64,000 nt of DNA from Neocallimastix lanati (nom. inval.) (GCA_016946835.1 JACVTC010000028.1:62501-126500); one strand, 5' to 3'; positions 26,928 through 38,819 are shown, counted from the stretch's first letter. Notes: a model not told the origin generated them from the sequence alone. Program-made: numbers and translations.

Positions 26928-27034
26928 ATTCCTCTACTGAATATATTGTGAAAAAGAAGTAGTGCTTGTTGATCTTAAAGATTTTGTTCCATTTGATGCC
27001 TAAAAAATATGTATCAAAAAAAAAAAAAAAAAAA
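26928..27034 (+). repeat. Dispersed repeat copy 1, ending in a poly(A) tract
   Basis: About 90 bp (from CTCTACTGAATATATTGTG to AAAAATATGTATC) followed by about 20 A. A second copy lies at 27247-27364. One frame contains EVVLVDLKDFVPFDA in both copies, interrupted upstream, so it may be a decayed coding 3' end. Confidence 0.75.
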
Positions 27035-27246
27035 AGAATAAAAAAAAAATTCAAAGGTGAAAATTATATTGTTCCGAAAATTGAATTCATGATGGTATAA
27101 TGAAGAGATAATATTAAATTGTAAAAGATGAATAGTTTCATATAATGAAAGATTTTTATATATATATATACAATTATAATAATTTAATATAAAAAATATA
27201 TTTATATAATTTTAGACTTTACTAAGTAGACATGAAATAATATAAA

Positions 27247-27333
27247 ATTCTTCTACTGAAAATATTGTAATAAAGAAGTAGTGCTTGCTGATCATAAAGA
27301 TTTTGTTCTATTTGATGTCTGAAAAATATGTAT

Positions 27334-27364
<31 letters not shown>
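27247..27364 (+). repeat. Dispersed repeat copy 2, ending in a poly(A) tract
   Basis: Same unit as at 26928 with a few substitutions, again ending TATGTATC followed by a longer A run. The poly(A) abuts the less A+T-rich island at 27365. The poly(A) ends are compatible with retroposition or with duplication of an A-rich junction. Confidence 0.75.
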
Positions 27365-27367
<3 letters not shown>

Positions 27368-27735
27368 TGGGGTATCAATAAAACCAAAGTGGTAACCAAA
27401 AAAGCTTTCCCTTGACAGCATATTGGACTTAATCAATGCGATACTACGCAACATCTTAATAATAGACATTGATGATATTATGTCCTCGCTCCAATGATTA
27501 CACTCACTGGAGGGATGAATGGCTCCCATTCCAATGCTTGTGGTCAATGGATATATAAGTAGGAATGTTAGGGAATACAACCCCAGGGGAAGACGTGTAA
27601 CGACTTAACTTGTGGATGAGCAACGCTTTACTAGTATGCCAGTAAATATCACACTTTACAGTTGTAACTGTTATGATCATAATGGGCGATGGGTACTCAT
27701 TATATGTGTTTAAATTAATTTTTTTTATAGTTTTT
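27365..27735 (-). pseudogene. Less A+T-rich island, possible broken coding sequence, unidentified
   Basis: About 370 bp of balanced composition. On the minus strand two overlapping frames are open: one from an ATG at 27740 contains TSSPGVVFPNIPTYISIDHK and stops at 27504; the other, open from 27580, contains PSSECNHWSEDIISSMSI and FFGYHFGFIDTPG before running into poly(A/T). This would fit one ancestral protein broken by a frameshift. The family is not recognised. Confidence 0.4.
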
Positions 27736-27740
27736 CCCAT

Positions 27741-27973
27741 TTATGAAAAGTAGAATATAATATTATTTATGGATTAGTATTACTGTTATAGTGTTGGCGC
27801 TATCTTTAAATACTTTTTTTTTTTTTTTTTTATACTAATAAACAAACAAACAAATAAACAAACAAACAAATAAACAAATAAGCAAATAAACAAATAAACA
27901 AATAAACAAATAAACAAATAAATAGATAAACTAATAAAAACAAACAAATAAATAAACAAATAAATAAATAAAT

Positions 27974-28007
<34 letters not shown>

Positions 28008-28141
28008 TGTTAATAAAATATTTTAAAAAATAAAAGATAATTCATCAAAAATTATATATAAAATTAAATGTGATGATTTTAGAAAATATTAAATAAAGAT
28101 GACTATAAATATATTAAGAAAAAAAAGGAAGATATATATTT

Positions 28142-28180
<39 letters not shown>

Positions 28181-28308
28181 CAATTTGTTTAAAAATAAGT
28201 GTTATTTCTATGCTAAACGATAAAGTTCATAACACCTTTTAATACAGCACAAAATTTAATTAATAAATTAATATATAATTAATAATTAGTATTATGTATG
28301 TTTTTTTT

Positions 28309-28350
<42 letters not shown>

Positions 28351-29205
28351 TATATATAGCAATTTTATAGCTATTGGTTATTTTTAATTTCACCACAGAA
28401 TTTTTAATATTTTATAATAAAAAAATATACCAAAAGAATTACTATGAGTAATTGAATAATATTAAAAACATACTAATTTTTATTATAAAATTTATAACAT
28501 TTTTTAAAAAGTTTTAATAAAGAAAAGAAATTATAATTATAATAATACTAATAATAATAATAATTATTATTATTTCTTATAAAAGTAGTATGTATTATAT
28601 TTAAAAAATATCAATTTAAATTTAAATATTATAAATTTATAGAGTTACATTAAGACTTTATACTTTTTTTTTTTTAAAGAATAGTATTTAATTTTATTAA
28701 TAATGTTCATACTTTTTTTTTTTAAAGAATTGTATTTTATTTTATTAATAATGTTAACATTTAATATTCATTATAGCATAATTTAATTAATGATATATAG
28801 CACAATTAAAAGTCGTGATTAAAAATAAATTTGTTTTTTTATTAAGTAAAGAAGAATTAATACCATATATATAATGTAAATAATGTAAATAATGTATAAA
28901 TATTGAAATATATATATATATTTTTTTTTAAAAAAAAAAAAAATTGTATCGTTGTTTTCAATATTATTTTAATTAAAATTTTTATGGTAAATAGAAAAGT
29001 ATGGTTATGAATATTAAAATAATCCATAAATATATAATATAAATAATGTATAAATTATAAATATTAAATAATGATTTTACTTTTTTTTTTTATTTTTTTT
29101 TTTATAAAAAAAAATGTTTAGTTCTTTTCAAAATTATTTTAATTAAATTTTTTATGGAAAAAAGAAAAATATGGTTATGAATATTAAATTAATATTAAGA
29201 TTACC

Positions 29206-29243
<38 letters not shown>

Positions 29244-29820
29244 CAAAAATATTCAAAATTTAAATTATTAAAATAGTACTTCTATTTACAATTAAAAAAT
29301 TCATAAATGTTCAAAATTAAAATTATTAAAAGAGTACTTCTATTTACAATTAAAAAATTCATGTCTATATTAACCTCATGATAAAATAATTTATCTTTTT
29401 TTTTTATTTTTTATTTTTTATTTTTTATTTTTTATTTTTATTATTATTATTGTTATTATTTTTTTCTTCAAAAAAAAAAAAAAAAACATTATATAAAAAT
29501 CAAAGGAATTACTTTATTAAATAATTAGCGTAATTTAATTTATTCTATTTTTAAATAAATTTATATAAAAGTTATTTAATTATATATTGAATATTAAATA
29601 TTTATATAATTAATATTGTTCATCGCTATTTTTATGTTTTTCAATTTATATTTAATGATAAATATTAATTATATTATGGAAAAATTAATACATAAATTTT
29701 TAAGATTTTAATAATAATTTATCCATAATTAAAAAAATTATTAAATCTATAAATTTAATTAAGAAGCATAAAATTTTCATATATTTCATAAATATAATAA
29801 GAAAAAAAAAAAAAAAAAGT
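27741..29820. other. Intergenic DNA with microsatellites and short tandem duplications
   Basis: Contains an (AAAC/AAAT)n array at about 27838-27975 and several poly(T) runs. Local duplications are a 55-bp unit twice at about 28654-28760, a related pair at about 28930-29000 and 29105-29195, and a 63-bp unit twice at about 29242-29362. No gene is seen. Confidence 0.75.
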
Positions 29821-29821
29821 T

Positions 29822-30369
29822 CAATATTATTATTATTATATTTCATTTATAATTTTAATTCAATATTATTACTATTATATTTGATTTATAATTTTAATTC
29901 AATATTATTACTATTATATTTCATTTATAATTTTAATTCAACATTATTACTATTATATTTGATTTATAATTTTAATTCAATATTATTATTATTATATTTG
30001 ATTTATAATTTTAATTCAATATTATTACTATTATATTTGATTTATAATTTTAATTCAACATTATTACTATTATATTTGATTTATGATTTTAATTCAACAT
30101 TATTACTATTATATTTGATTTATAATTTTAATTCAATATTATTATTATTATATTTGATTTATAATTTTGATTCAACATTATTACTATTATATTTGATTTA
30201 TAATTTTAATTCAACATTATTACTATTATATTTGATTTATGATTTTAATTCAACATTATTACTATTATATTTGATTTATAATTTTAATTCAATATTATTA
30301 TTATTATATTTGATTTATAATTTTGATTCAACATTATTACTATTATATTTGATTTATAACTTTAATTAA
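29822..30369. repeat. 39-bp minisatellite, about 14 copies
   Basis: The unit begins TTTGATTTATAATTTTAATT, with single-base variants such as TTTCATTT, GATTTTGATTC and CAACATTATTA. Because 39 is divisible by three, a frame stays open as a 13-residue repeat (LIYNFNSILLLLY-like). Its composition, lack of unique sequence and lack of flanking signals argue against a real protein. Confidence 0.95.
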
Positions 30370-30806
30370 TACTCTTCTCTGATTATTATCTACAATTTCA
30401 TTTTTTTTTTTTTTTTGAAAATTAATTTCATGTTTTTTTTAAATAATAATCATAACAACAATTAACATAACAAAATTTTAATATATAAATAGGCTTGTTA
30501 ATATATATCAATTTAAATTCTAATTATCTAAAAATGAAATATACTTCACAATTTAAATGCTCAACAAAAAAAAAAAAAAAAAAGTATTTTAAACAAAATA
30601 AGAAAATTGACAAAAAAAAATTTTTTTTTATTATTATTTATTATTTTATTGATGTTTATTAATAGATATATTTAATTTTTATAATTTATATTGAATTTTA
30701 AATAAATAATTATGTTGATTTATTTACATTGTATAAAATAAAAAAATGAAAATGGTATAGCTAACAAAATTTTAATTATTACAACTATGCTATACACAGG
30801 GTATAT

Positions 30807-30855
<49 letters not shown>

Positions 30856-30878
30856 TATTTAAAACAAGAATTTTTAGT
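30370..30878. other. Intergenic DNA, 3' flank of the BTB-like gene
   Basis: A+T-rich, with a poly(T) run of about 45 at 30809-30852 just beyond the stop of the minus-strand gene. Nothing else is recognised. Confidence 0.75.
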
Positions 30879-31499
30879 TTAAAATGATGTCATATTAATT
30901 TCTAAACAATTTATATTTTCAATAATTCCTTTGCAAAGATTTTCATCTAATTTACCAACTTCTAAAACTTTAGAAATATCTCCAGTATAAAGGAAGTAGA
31001 GAACTAATGCGAAAGTTTTAAGAGATGGTACTTCAATTTCAATTATTCCCTGTTCATTATTATTTCTAATTTCTTCAAAAAGTTTATAGAATTGGAAAGA
31101 TTGTAAGGAAAGATAGAATGGATGTACCCAAAATTCTTCAAAGCAATCCTTTCCAGTTTCATAGACACGAAGTGGAACAGCATCTTTTGTTTTTTTATTA
31201 ATAATACGACTACCAATACTATGTAATTTTTGAATAACATATGGGTATGGGGTCATTTCATTATTAATTTCAATTCCTTCTTCCATAATTTTCATATATT
31301 TACTTCTTAAGATTTCATTTTTTGAAATTTCAATAGTATATTCTACGGGAGAACCTAATGCATTTTTAACATTTTTTAAAACTTTATCGGTACAATTGAA
31401 ATTTTCAATATCAATAGTTTTATCATTTTTTTTATATGGAGATAATGGTGGAGAAGGTAATTGAGCAGAAGTGGATGAATAATTAATAATATCAGACAT
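30879..31499 (-). CDS. BTB/POZ-like domain protein, 206 aa
   Basis: Intact single-exon ORF. The N-terminal half (about residues 1-95) is Ser/Pro-rich at first (SAQLPSPPLSPYKK) and unrecognised. The C-terminal half resembles the BTB-fold family common in early-diverging fungi: FWVHPFYLSLQSFQFYKLFE, then EIEVPSLKTFALVLYFLYTG, then LCKGIIENINCLEI. The segment ALVLYFLYTGD matches the conserved helix-strand core of BTB domains. Such proteins usually mediate dimerisation or act as cullin-3 adaptors; no partner domain (Kelch, MATH) is present, so the role is unknown. The start is the ATG at 31499, in an A/T-rich context typical of the locus. Composition is protein-like. Domain identification is from memory. 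Confidence 0.65.
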   Translation of the reverse strand: MSDIINYSSTSAQLPSPPLSPYKKNDKTIDIENFNCTDKVLKNVKNALGSPVEYTIEISKNEILRSKYMKIMEEGIEINNEMTPYPYVIQKLHSIGSRIINKKTKDAVPLRVYETGKDCFEEFWVHPFYLSLQSFQFYKLFEEIRNNNEQGIIEIEVPSLKTFALVLYFLYTGDISKVLEVGKLDENLCKGIIENINCLEINMTSF

Positions 31500-32612
31500 T
31501 TTTTTATATTTTATTAAACTTTTTTTTTTTTTTTTAATAATAAGGATTTTTTTTTTTTATAATTTTGTTACTAACTAGTAAATTTTGAATTATTAATTTT
31601 TATTTAATTTAAAATCAAACTAATTTTAAAAGTTTAACTAAGGAAAATTTGGTTTAATTTATATTTTTTTTTTTTTATTTTGAAATTTATATTTAATAAA
31701 ATTATTTCCTTATATAGAAATAAAGATACAAAAAATAAATTATAATAAAAAAATATATATATATTTATAAATGTTTTTTTTTTATAAATACCAAGTAATT
31801 TTAATTATATTTAAATTATAAATAAAATTTAATTAATATTCTTATTATTATAATTCATAATTATATTATTAAATTAAATTATCATTTGTATTATCATTAT
31901 ATTAACACTAACACATATTTATAGTTAACCATTATTATAAAAAAAAAAAACTATTTTTTTTTAAAAAAAAAAAAAAACTATTCTTAACAAATAATATTTA
32001 TATTATATTTCTCCTTATAATAATGAACCAAATTAAAAATATTAATCTTTAAAATAATATATTAAATAATGTTTGTAATAATGATAATAATTCTTTAAAA
32101 TAATATATTAAATAATGTTTATAATAATGATAATAATAATTAATTAAATACTATTATTCATTTTTTAACAATCATAATTTATAATTATTAGAGTATATAA
32201 AATTAAAAAGTCTAGACTTTTCAAAAAAAAAAAACTTTACATTTATATTAATAAATAAAATTCTGTTAAAATAATTGATATTGAATAATATAAAAAATAA
32301 TAATTTTATTATCAGTAATTAATTGATTCAATAATAATAATATTGATATTATTATTATTATTATTACTATTATTATTATTGAATATAATTATAATAATGA
32401 TATAAAAATAGTTATAATAATTTAATATTAATGATTATCTAATAATAAAAATTATTAATAAAACATTATTATGATTATAATAATAATAGTTAAAAAAATG
32501 ATTAAAATATTAAATCTTAAAAAGATTCTAGACTTTTTAATTGTTAAAATAAATAATAATAATAATAATAATACTATTAAAAATAATAATAATTAAAATT
32601 AATAAAAAATTA

Positions 32613-32652
<40 letters not shown>

Positions 32653-33538
32653 CGCAAAATTTAATTAAAAAAATATTATTTAAATAGGAAATTTTATATA
32701 AAAAATTTTATAATATTAAATTATTTGTTTTTTTATTTTATTATTATTATTATTATTATTTTAAAATATAATATACAAAAATAATAATAATAAAATGAAG
32801 GGAACAAAATAATAATATTGTTATTATTTATTAATTAAAAATTATTAATAACTTTTATTTTATTTTATTATATTATTATTTTTTAAATTTAATGATGATA
32901 ATAATAATATTAAATAATTTATAATAATAAATAATAAATAATAAATAATAAATAAATAAATAAATAAATAATAAATAAATAATAAATAAATAATAAATAA
33001 ATAATAAATAATAAATAATAAATTATAAATAATAAATAATAAATAAATAAATAATAATAAATAAATAATTATACAATTTAGTATTTTTTTTTTTTTAAAT
33101 AAAATTATAATTACTTTAAAAGGAAAACAATTTTTTTTATTAATTTTATTTCTTTATTTCTTTGGTGCAATTCTAAAACATAAAAAAAAAAAAAAAAAAA
33201 AAATTAATTTTAAATATACAATGATAATTAAATTTAAACTTTTTTTTTTCTTAAAAAAAAAAAAAGTAAATATTTATAATGTAGTAAATTATTTTTAGAG
33301 GGTATATGATAATGTGACACCTTTAAATATTTTAATAACAAAATCCACATAAGAACAAATCAAATGAATATTCAGTGACTGAACGTTCAATTTTGTTTAA
33401 TTAAATTTTGTAGTAAATCAGTTATTATTTCTTTCAGGATTAAAAATATGTTGTTATTCTCTATATTATTATTTATTATTGTTATTTATTATTTTTATTA
33501 TTTTTGATATTTTTATAGTTTCATTGTTATTTTAATTA

Positions 33539-33580
<42 letters not shown>

Positions 33581-34120
33581 TTTTTATTTTTGAATTATAA
33601 TAAATCTAGAAACTTATAAAGTCATTATAATATCTATATCAATATAAAAATTATTATAAATAAAATAAAAATGAATAATAATATAATATCTTTATTATTA
33701 TTATTATTATTTTTTAATATTGATCTATTTAATTTTAATATATATTTTATATAAAAATAATCATGAATTAATAAAATAGATTTTACCAAAAACATTTTAA
33801 AATAAAAAAAAAATGAAAAAAAATAAAAAAATGAAAAATTAATATTTATAAATTATTTCAGTTTAATTATATATATTTTTATTTTTGTATTAAAACTTAT
33901 AAAAAAATATTTTACAGAATCAAAAGAAATAACTATTTAATGTAAATAAATAATAATTAAAAGGTATTATTTTATACATAATTTATAAAAAGAAAAAAAA
34001 AAATAATTCTGTTAAAAATTTTTTAATACAAGTAATTTAGTTGTTTTTAATATATAATTTCCAAAATAGGAAAAAATACTTTGAAATTGAAAGTCTGGAT
34101 TTTAATTTATTTTTATGATA

Positions 34121-34203
<83 letters not shown>

Positions 34204-34624
34204 TAATATTAAAAAAAAAAGAACATATTAACATTTTTTTTTAGATTAATAAAAAATCCCCAAAATTTTATTAATTATAAAAATAGGATATTATTAGTTA
34301 TTAGTTATTATTGCTTTAATTAATATTGTTACTATGATTAGTGTTTTTGTTTATTATTATATATTAATTTTAACTCATATTTTTAGTATTATTATTGTAT
34401 TAATATTTATTTATTTTCATATTATGATTATTATTATTTTCCTTTATATTATTATATCAATTATTTGTTATATTATAATATTATAAACATTTTTATTCTT
34501 ATTATTGTACAATTCATTATTCTAATTTTTTATACTATTTATATTTATGTTTTTATTTGTTTTTCTGTTTATGTTTTTATTGTTTTATTATTATTGTTAA
34601 ATTATTATTATTATTATTATCTTT
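31500..34624. other. Intergenic A+T-rich DNA
   Basis: Upstream flank of the BTB-like gene, then about 3 kb of simple sequence: ATAA-type arrays at about 32930-33070, (ATT)n at 33541-33580, and a long (ATT)n at about 34127-34203. A slightly less biased patch at 33296-33425 has no recognisable content. Confidence 0.75.
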
Positions 34625-34989
34625 AAAAGCAAAATCAATATTAACCCTAATCATTTTTAATATTATTCTTCACTAAAAAAAAAAATTAAAATTAATTTTA
34701 ATATTAATCTTTATTAAATTTTTGTTTTACTTTTCTAATTTTAAATTTTAAAAAAAAATAATAAAATTAATTTTAATATTAATCCTTTTCAAATTCTTGA
34801 TTTACTTTGTATTCTAATTTTAAATTTTATTTTTATTTTTATTTTTTATTATTTTTGTTCGTATTTGTATTTGTGTTCTTGTGATATTAGAAGCAAATTC
34901 AATATTAACCCTAATCATTTTAGTAGTATTCTTCATAAAAATATATATATATAAGATTCTTATTCTTATTATTCTTATTCTTATTATTC

Positions 34990-35046
<57 letters not shown>

Positions 35047-35395
35047 TTATTATTTATTTTTATTTTTATTCGTATTTGTATTTGTTTTCTTATGATATTA
35101 AAAAGCAAGTTCAATATTAACCTTAATCTTTTTTAGTATTATTCTTCATTAAAAAAATATATATAAAAAATTAGTTTTAATACTATTCCTATTCAAATTC
35201 TTGTTTTACTATGTATTTTAATTTTAAATCTTATTTTTATTTTTATTTTTATTTTTTATTATATTTATTCGTATCTGTATTTGTGTTCCTATGATTTTAT
35301 TATTAAATATTGAATCTATCGAATTTATCTTTAAAAGTAAATTCAATATTAACCCTATATATAATAACCCTAATATTATTCTTCATTAAAAAATT
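34625..35395. repeat. Four spaced copies of a roughly 55-bp unit with shared linkers
   Basis: Copies start near 34625, 34890, 35101 and 35334, each with CAATATTAACCCTAATC (varied) then a TTAGTATTATTCTTCATTAA-like end. The linkers also recur (TTCGTATTTGTATTTGTGTT; ATTCTTGTTTTACT), so the true unit is about 210-265 bp. An (ATT)n array interrupts the second linker (about 34990-35043). No coding content. Confidence 0.85.
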
Positions 35396-36063
35396 ATAAT
35401 AAATTTATTTTTTTTTTTTTTTTTTTTTTTTGTTTTTGTTAATCATATGGATGAAAAATAGAAAATTGATATAATTATTAGATTTTTTTTTTTTTTTTGG
35501 GTTTATCTTTAAATTATAAAATATTGTTTCATTAATTTATTTTTTATGCAGATAATAAATATATGATAATAAATTTGGCTAAGGGATTAAATTATAATAA
35601 ATAATTTTGGATATCAAAGTGCACTTTATATAATATTTAGTACTTCTTTTTAACTTTTAGTATTAATATATAATATAATACTAATAAATAATAGCAAAAA
35701 TATTATTTACACAAGTTATACTGATAAAAATTTTATTAATAAAATTTTATTTAATTTTATTATAAAATTATCTTAAGTTCTTATCAATTATTTTAAATTA
35801 CCTCTTGCTTTTCTTTAAATTTTTAATTTTAATAATTAAATTTTAGTGGTTTGGAAATATACATTTTAATAAATAATTTCGTATATATTTATTTTATATT
35901 TAATTTTCCTCAAAGAATTTACGTATTTATTTACATTTATTTAATTTTATGTTTAAATTAATTTGTAAATAATTCTTTATCCGTTCTTTTATATTTTTAT
36001 TTTTTTTTTAAAATGAATATTTCTATTTATTTATTTTATTAAATATTACTTTGAAATTTAAAA
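35396..36063. other. 5' flank of the 538-aa orphan gene
   Basis: A+T-rich, with poly(T) runs at about 35408-35431 and 35482-35498 and the left copy of the flanking direct repeat. No upstream exon is evident, so the ORF at 36064 is probably intronless. Confidence 0.6.
35498..35550. repeat. Direct repeat, left of the 538-aa ORF
   Basis: GGGTTTATCTTTAAATTATA followed by a T-rich stretch recurs at 37828-37880 in the same orientation with two or three differences. The pair brackets the ORF. Confidence 0.85.
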
Positions 36064-37680
36064 ATGGAAAAAGTTGACCAAAATACGGAAAATTTTTATA
36101 AAGAGTTAAATGGTGATTGTAATATTGAAAAATTAAAAAATATTGCTAATGATAAAATATTTTTATACGAACCTTTATTTAAGTATGATAAGATAAAGTA
36201 CGATACATTTGTTATTAAAACAAGTTTTGAATCATACCAAAATTTTATGATTTATACTCTTGAACAATATAATGAATTTATTAGTTTAATAAAAAATTGG
36301 GATGAAAATCCTTCCAAATTAAATAAAATATATCCATATATAGAAAGTGATAAGAATACATTATTTATTTTGAATAATAATTTAATCAATTTTTTAGTCA
36401 ATGATAAAAATAATGAAAATATACTAAAAATATTACTTGAATTTCATGAAGATGGAATGAGTATATTTTTATATTATTTATATAAATATGATATTATATC
36501 TTTAAATACATTTAATATTTATAAACTTTGGGTACTATCTGATGAAGCAATTATAATAATATATGTTACTAATTTTTTTTATTTAAATGATAAGTTTTAT
36601 GAAATAACTAAATTATTGAAATACATGGAAAGAGAATATCTAATTTCCACAATTATTAATGTATTTGGAAGAGATATTAAAATATTAAATTATGTTATTA
36701 AAAATTTAGTAAAAGGTTCCTTAATAAATACAAAAGATAATTTATATAGAATTCCTGCAACGTTTCCAATAGATACTTTAAAAGAATATACTTCAAAAAT
36801 ATATAAACCAAATGAAAAATATTTAATTTGTTCTAAAGATAAAAATTCAGAGTTATTTTTTAATACAATACTCACTGATTTAGGCATAGAAGAAATATGT
36901 GAATATTATAATAGTTATATATTACCACATTATTTTTATCGGTATAATGTTAAATTCAATATTCCTAAAAGAATTAAAACATTGGAATGCACGAATTTTT
37001 ATAATAATTCCTCTAATAATAAAGGTTTTAAAAATCATTATTCATTAAATTTTGAAACTAAAGAATTGTTTGATATACCATTTTCGAATTCCAACAATAA
37101 TATAAATTATGAAAAAGTGAGATATATATGCGATAAGGTCTATAAATTTATTGAAAAATATTATACAGAAGAATGTGATTGGAAAGATTATTATAAATTA
37201 AAAGAAGTTGATATCGATGATTATGATTTGGATTATAATGAAATTTCAAATTTCTTTGATATTAATTATACTATATTTCCATTTGATTTCTATATTGTTG
37301 GATATGAGGATTTAGAAATTTTGATTCGAAATCAATTAGATAGTTTTAAGAAAAGAATATTTAATAACGACGATAGCATGCAAGAAATTTTGAATAATAT
37401 AGAAAGTCCATTAATTTATAATTATATTAATGAATATAAAAATAATGATATATTCGTTTCATTATTAAAAATATTATATATTATATCATTAGTTCATAAT
37501 AATTATTCTACATTTATTATATTATTATTATTACGTCATTTAGAATATAAATTAGAGTATAAAAATAATCGTTTGTATTTTATTAAAAGTAAATTTCAAT
37601 GTATGAGTTTGGAATATGAATTCTATGATTTATTTAATTCTAATAGCATTATTAAAAAATATATTGAGTTAAAATACTAA
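36064..37680 (+). CDS. Hypothetical protein, 538 aa, not recognised
   Basis: Long uninterrupted ORF starting MEKVDQNTENFYKELNGDCN and ending IIKKYIELKY. It is rich in Asn, Ile, Lys, Tyr and Leu, with codons almost always ending in A or T, unlike ACC1, CotH or expansin nearby. No signal peptide, no repeats and no known motif. Short hydrophobic stretches such as AIIIIYVTNFFYL and STFIILLLLRHL are separated by charged segments and do not make a clear multispanning membrane protein; a mostly helical intracellular protein fits better. An ORF this long in such A+T-rich DNA, with ordinary amino-acid diversity, is very unlikely by chance. The first in-frame ATG follows an A-rich leader (TTTAAAAATGG). 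Direct repeats flank it. It could be a lineage-specific orphan or a diverged selfish-element protein. Confidence 0.75.
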   Translation: MEKVDQNTENFYKELNGDCNIEKLKNIANDKIFLYEPLFKYDKIKYDTFVIKTSFESYQNFMIYTLEQYNEFISLIKNWDENPSKLNKIYPYIESDKNTLFILNNNLINFLVNDKNNENILKILLEFHEDGMSIFLYYLYKYDIISLNTFNIYKLWVLSDEAIIIIYVTNFFYLNDKFYEITKLLKYMEREYLISTIINVFGRDIKILNYVIKNLVKGSLINTKDNLYRIPATFPIDTLKEYTSKIYKPNEKYLICSKDKNSELFFNTILTDLGIEEICEYYNSYILPHYFYRYNVKFNIPKRIKTLECTNFYNNSSNNKGFKNHYSLNFETKELFDIPFSNSNNNINYEKVRYICDKVYKFIEKYYTEECDWKDYYKLKEVDIDDYDLDYNEISNFFDINYTIFPFDFYIVGYEDLEILIRNQLDSFKKRIFNNDDSMQEILNNIESPLIYNYINEYKNNDIFVSLLKILYIISLVHNNYSTFIILLLLRHLEYKLEYKNNRLYFIKSKFQCMSLEYEFYDLFNSNSIIKKYIELKY

Positions 37681-37827
37681 AACGGTATTCATATATCAAT
37701 AAATATGTAATTGCTATTATTTTTTTTTTTATATTTACTATTTAAAATAAATTTAAATAATTTTTTTTAATATATTTAAAATAAATTAATAATATTATAA
37801 AATGATTTTTAAAATTTTTTTTTTTTT

Positions 37828-37880
37828 GGGTTTATCTTTAAATTATAAAAAATTATTTCATTAATTTATTTTTTATAATA
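37828..37880. repeat. Direct repeat, right of the 538-aa ORF
   Basis: Near-identical copy of 35498-35550, sharing GGGTTTATCTTTAAATTATA and the following TTTCATTAATTTATTTTTTA, about 150 bp after the stop codon. Confidence 0.85.
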
Positions 37881-38438
37881 TTTTTTATTCATTATTAATA
37901 TAAATTTTAAAAATTATTTCATTAATTCATTTTTTTATAATAATTTTTACTTATTATTAATAAAAACCCATTCTTCTGTATCTATTTACAAAGAAAAAAA
38001 AAGAATTCAGAAATATTATATATTTTAATTTTATTTTTTTGGAGTCGTAATTATATTTATTTTGTTATTATTAATTTATTTTAAAAATTTTTAATTAAAG
38101 AATTTATTATCTTTAAATAATTGTTTGGTTAATTACTCAAATAATATAATTATTTATAATATTGCTATTATAAATAATAATATTATTAGAAATTATTGTA
38201 TTACCTAAATTCCTTTAATTAGTTTTTATAAAATTAATTCATTATTTTTTTTTTTTTTATAATATTATTTATTCATTATTAATATAAAATTTGAAAATAA
38301 TTTCATTAATTTATTTTTTTATAATAGTTTTTACTTATTATTAATAAAAATCCATTCTTCTGTATCTATTTATAAATATTTTAATTTTATTTTTTGGAGT
38401 CGTAATTATAATTATTTTGTTATTTTTAATTTATTTAT
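37865..38438. repeat. Two copies of a roughly 190-bp segment
   Basis: Copy 1 at about 37865-38090 and copy 2 at about 38240-38438 share TATTCATTATTAATATAAA, CCATTCTTCTGTATCTATTT and GGAGTCGTAATTATA. Copy 1 has an extra A-rich insertion near 37990. Confidence 0.8.
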
Positions 38439-38819
38439 TCTAAACATTATTAATTATTTAAAAATATTATTATTATTATTATTATATAATATTTATTATT
38501 TTTAAATAATTGTTATTTAAATTTTTATTAATAAATTATTATTAATATTTTCGTTGATATTCAATTATAATAATTATTTTTAGTATTATTGTTTATATCC
38601 AAGTATTTTTATTTTAAATATTTTTGTTAATTACTCAAATAATATAAATAATAATATTATTAGAAATTATTTTATTTATATGTTCCCTAAATTAGTTTTT
38701 ATAAATTATTGTACTTTTATCATGTTCAATAAAACTATCAGTTATAATTATAATACATTCCTATTTTAATTTAATTTTAATTTAATTTTAATGGTAATAA
38801 TCATTTAGTTTATTTATAT

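Larger units (their letters stand above)
37681..38819. other. 3' flank of the orphan gene with duplicated DNA
   Basis: A+T-rich DNA containing the right-hand direct repeat and the tandem duplication listed separately. No gene is seen. Confidence 0.7.

Noticed and set aside
29881-30369. 162-codon ORF
   Set aside because: Entirely the 39-bp minisatellite; open only because the unit length is a multiple of three.
34640-35375. CCCTAA motifs suggesting telomeric repeats
   Set aside because: Isolated single copies within longer dispersed units, not tandem CCCTAA arrays.
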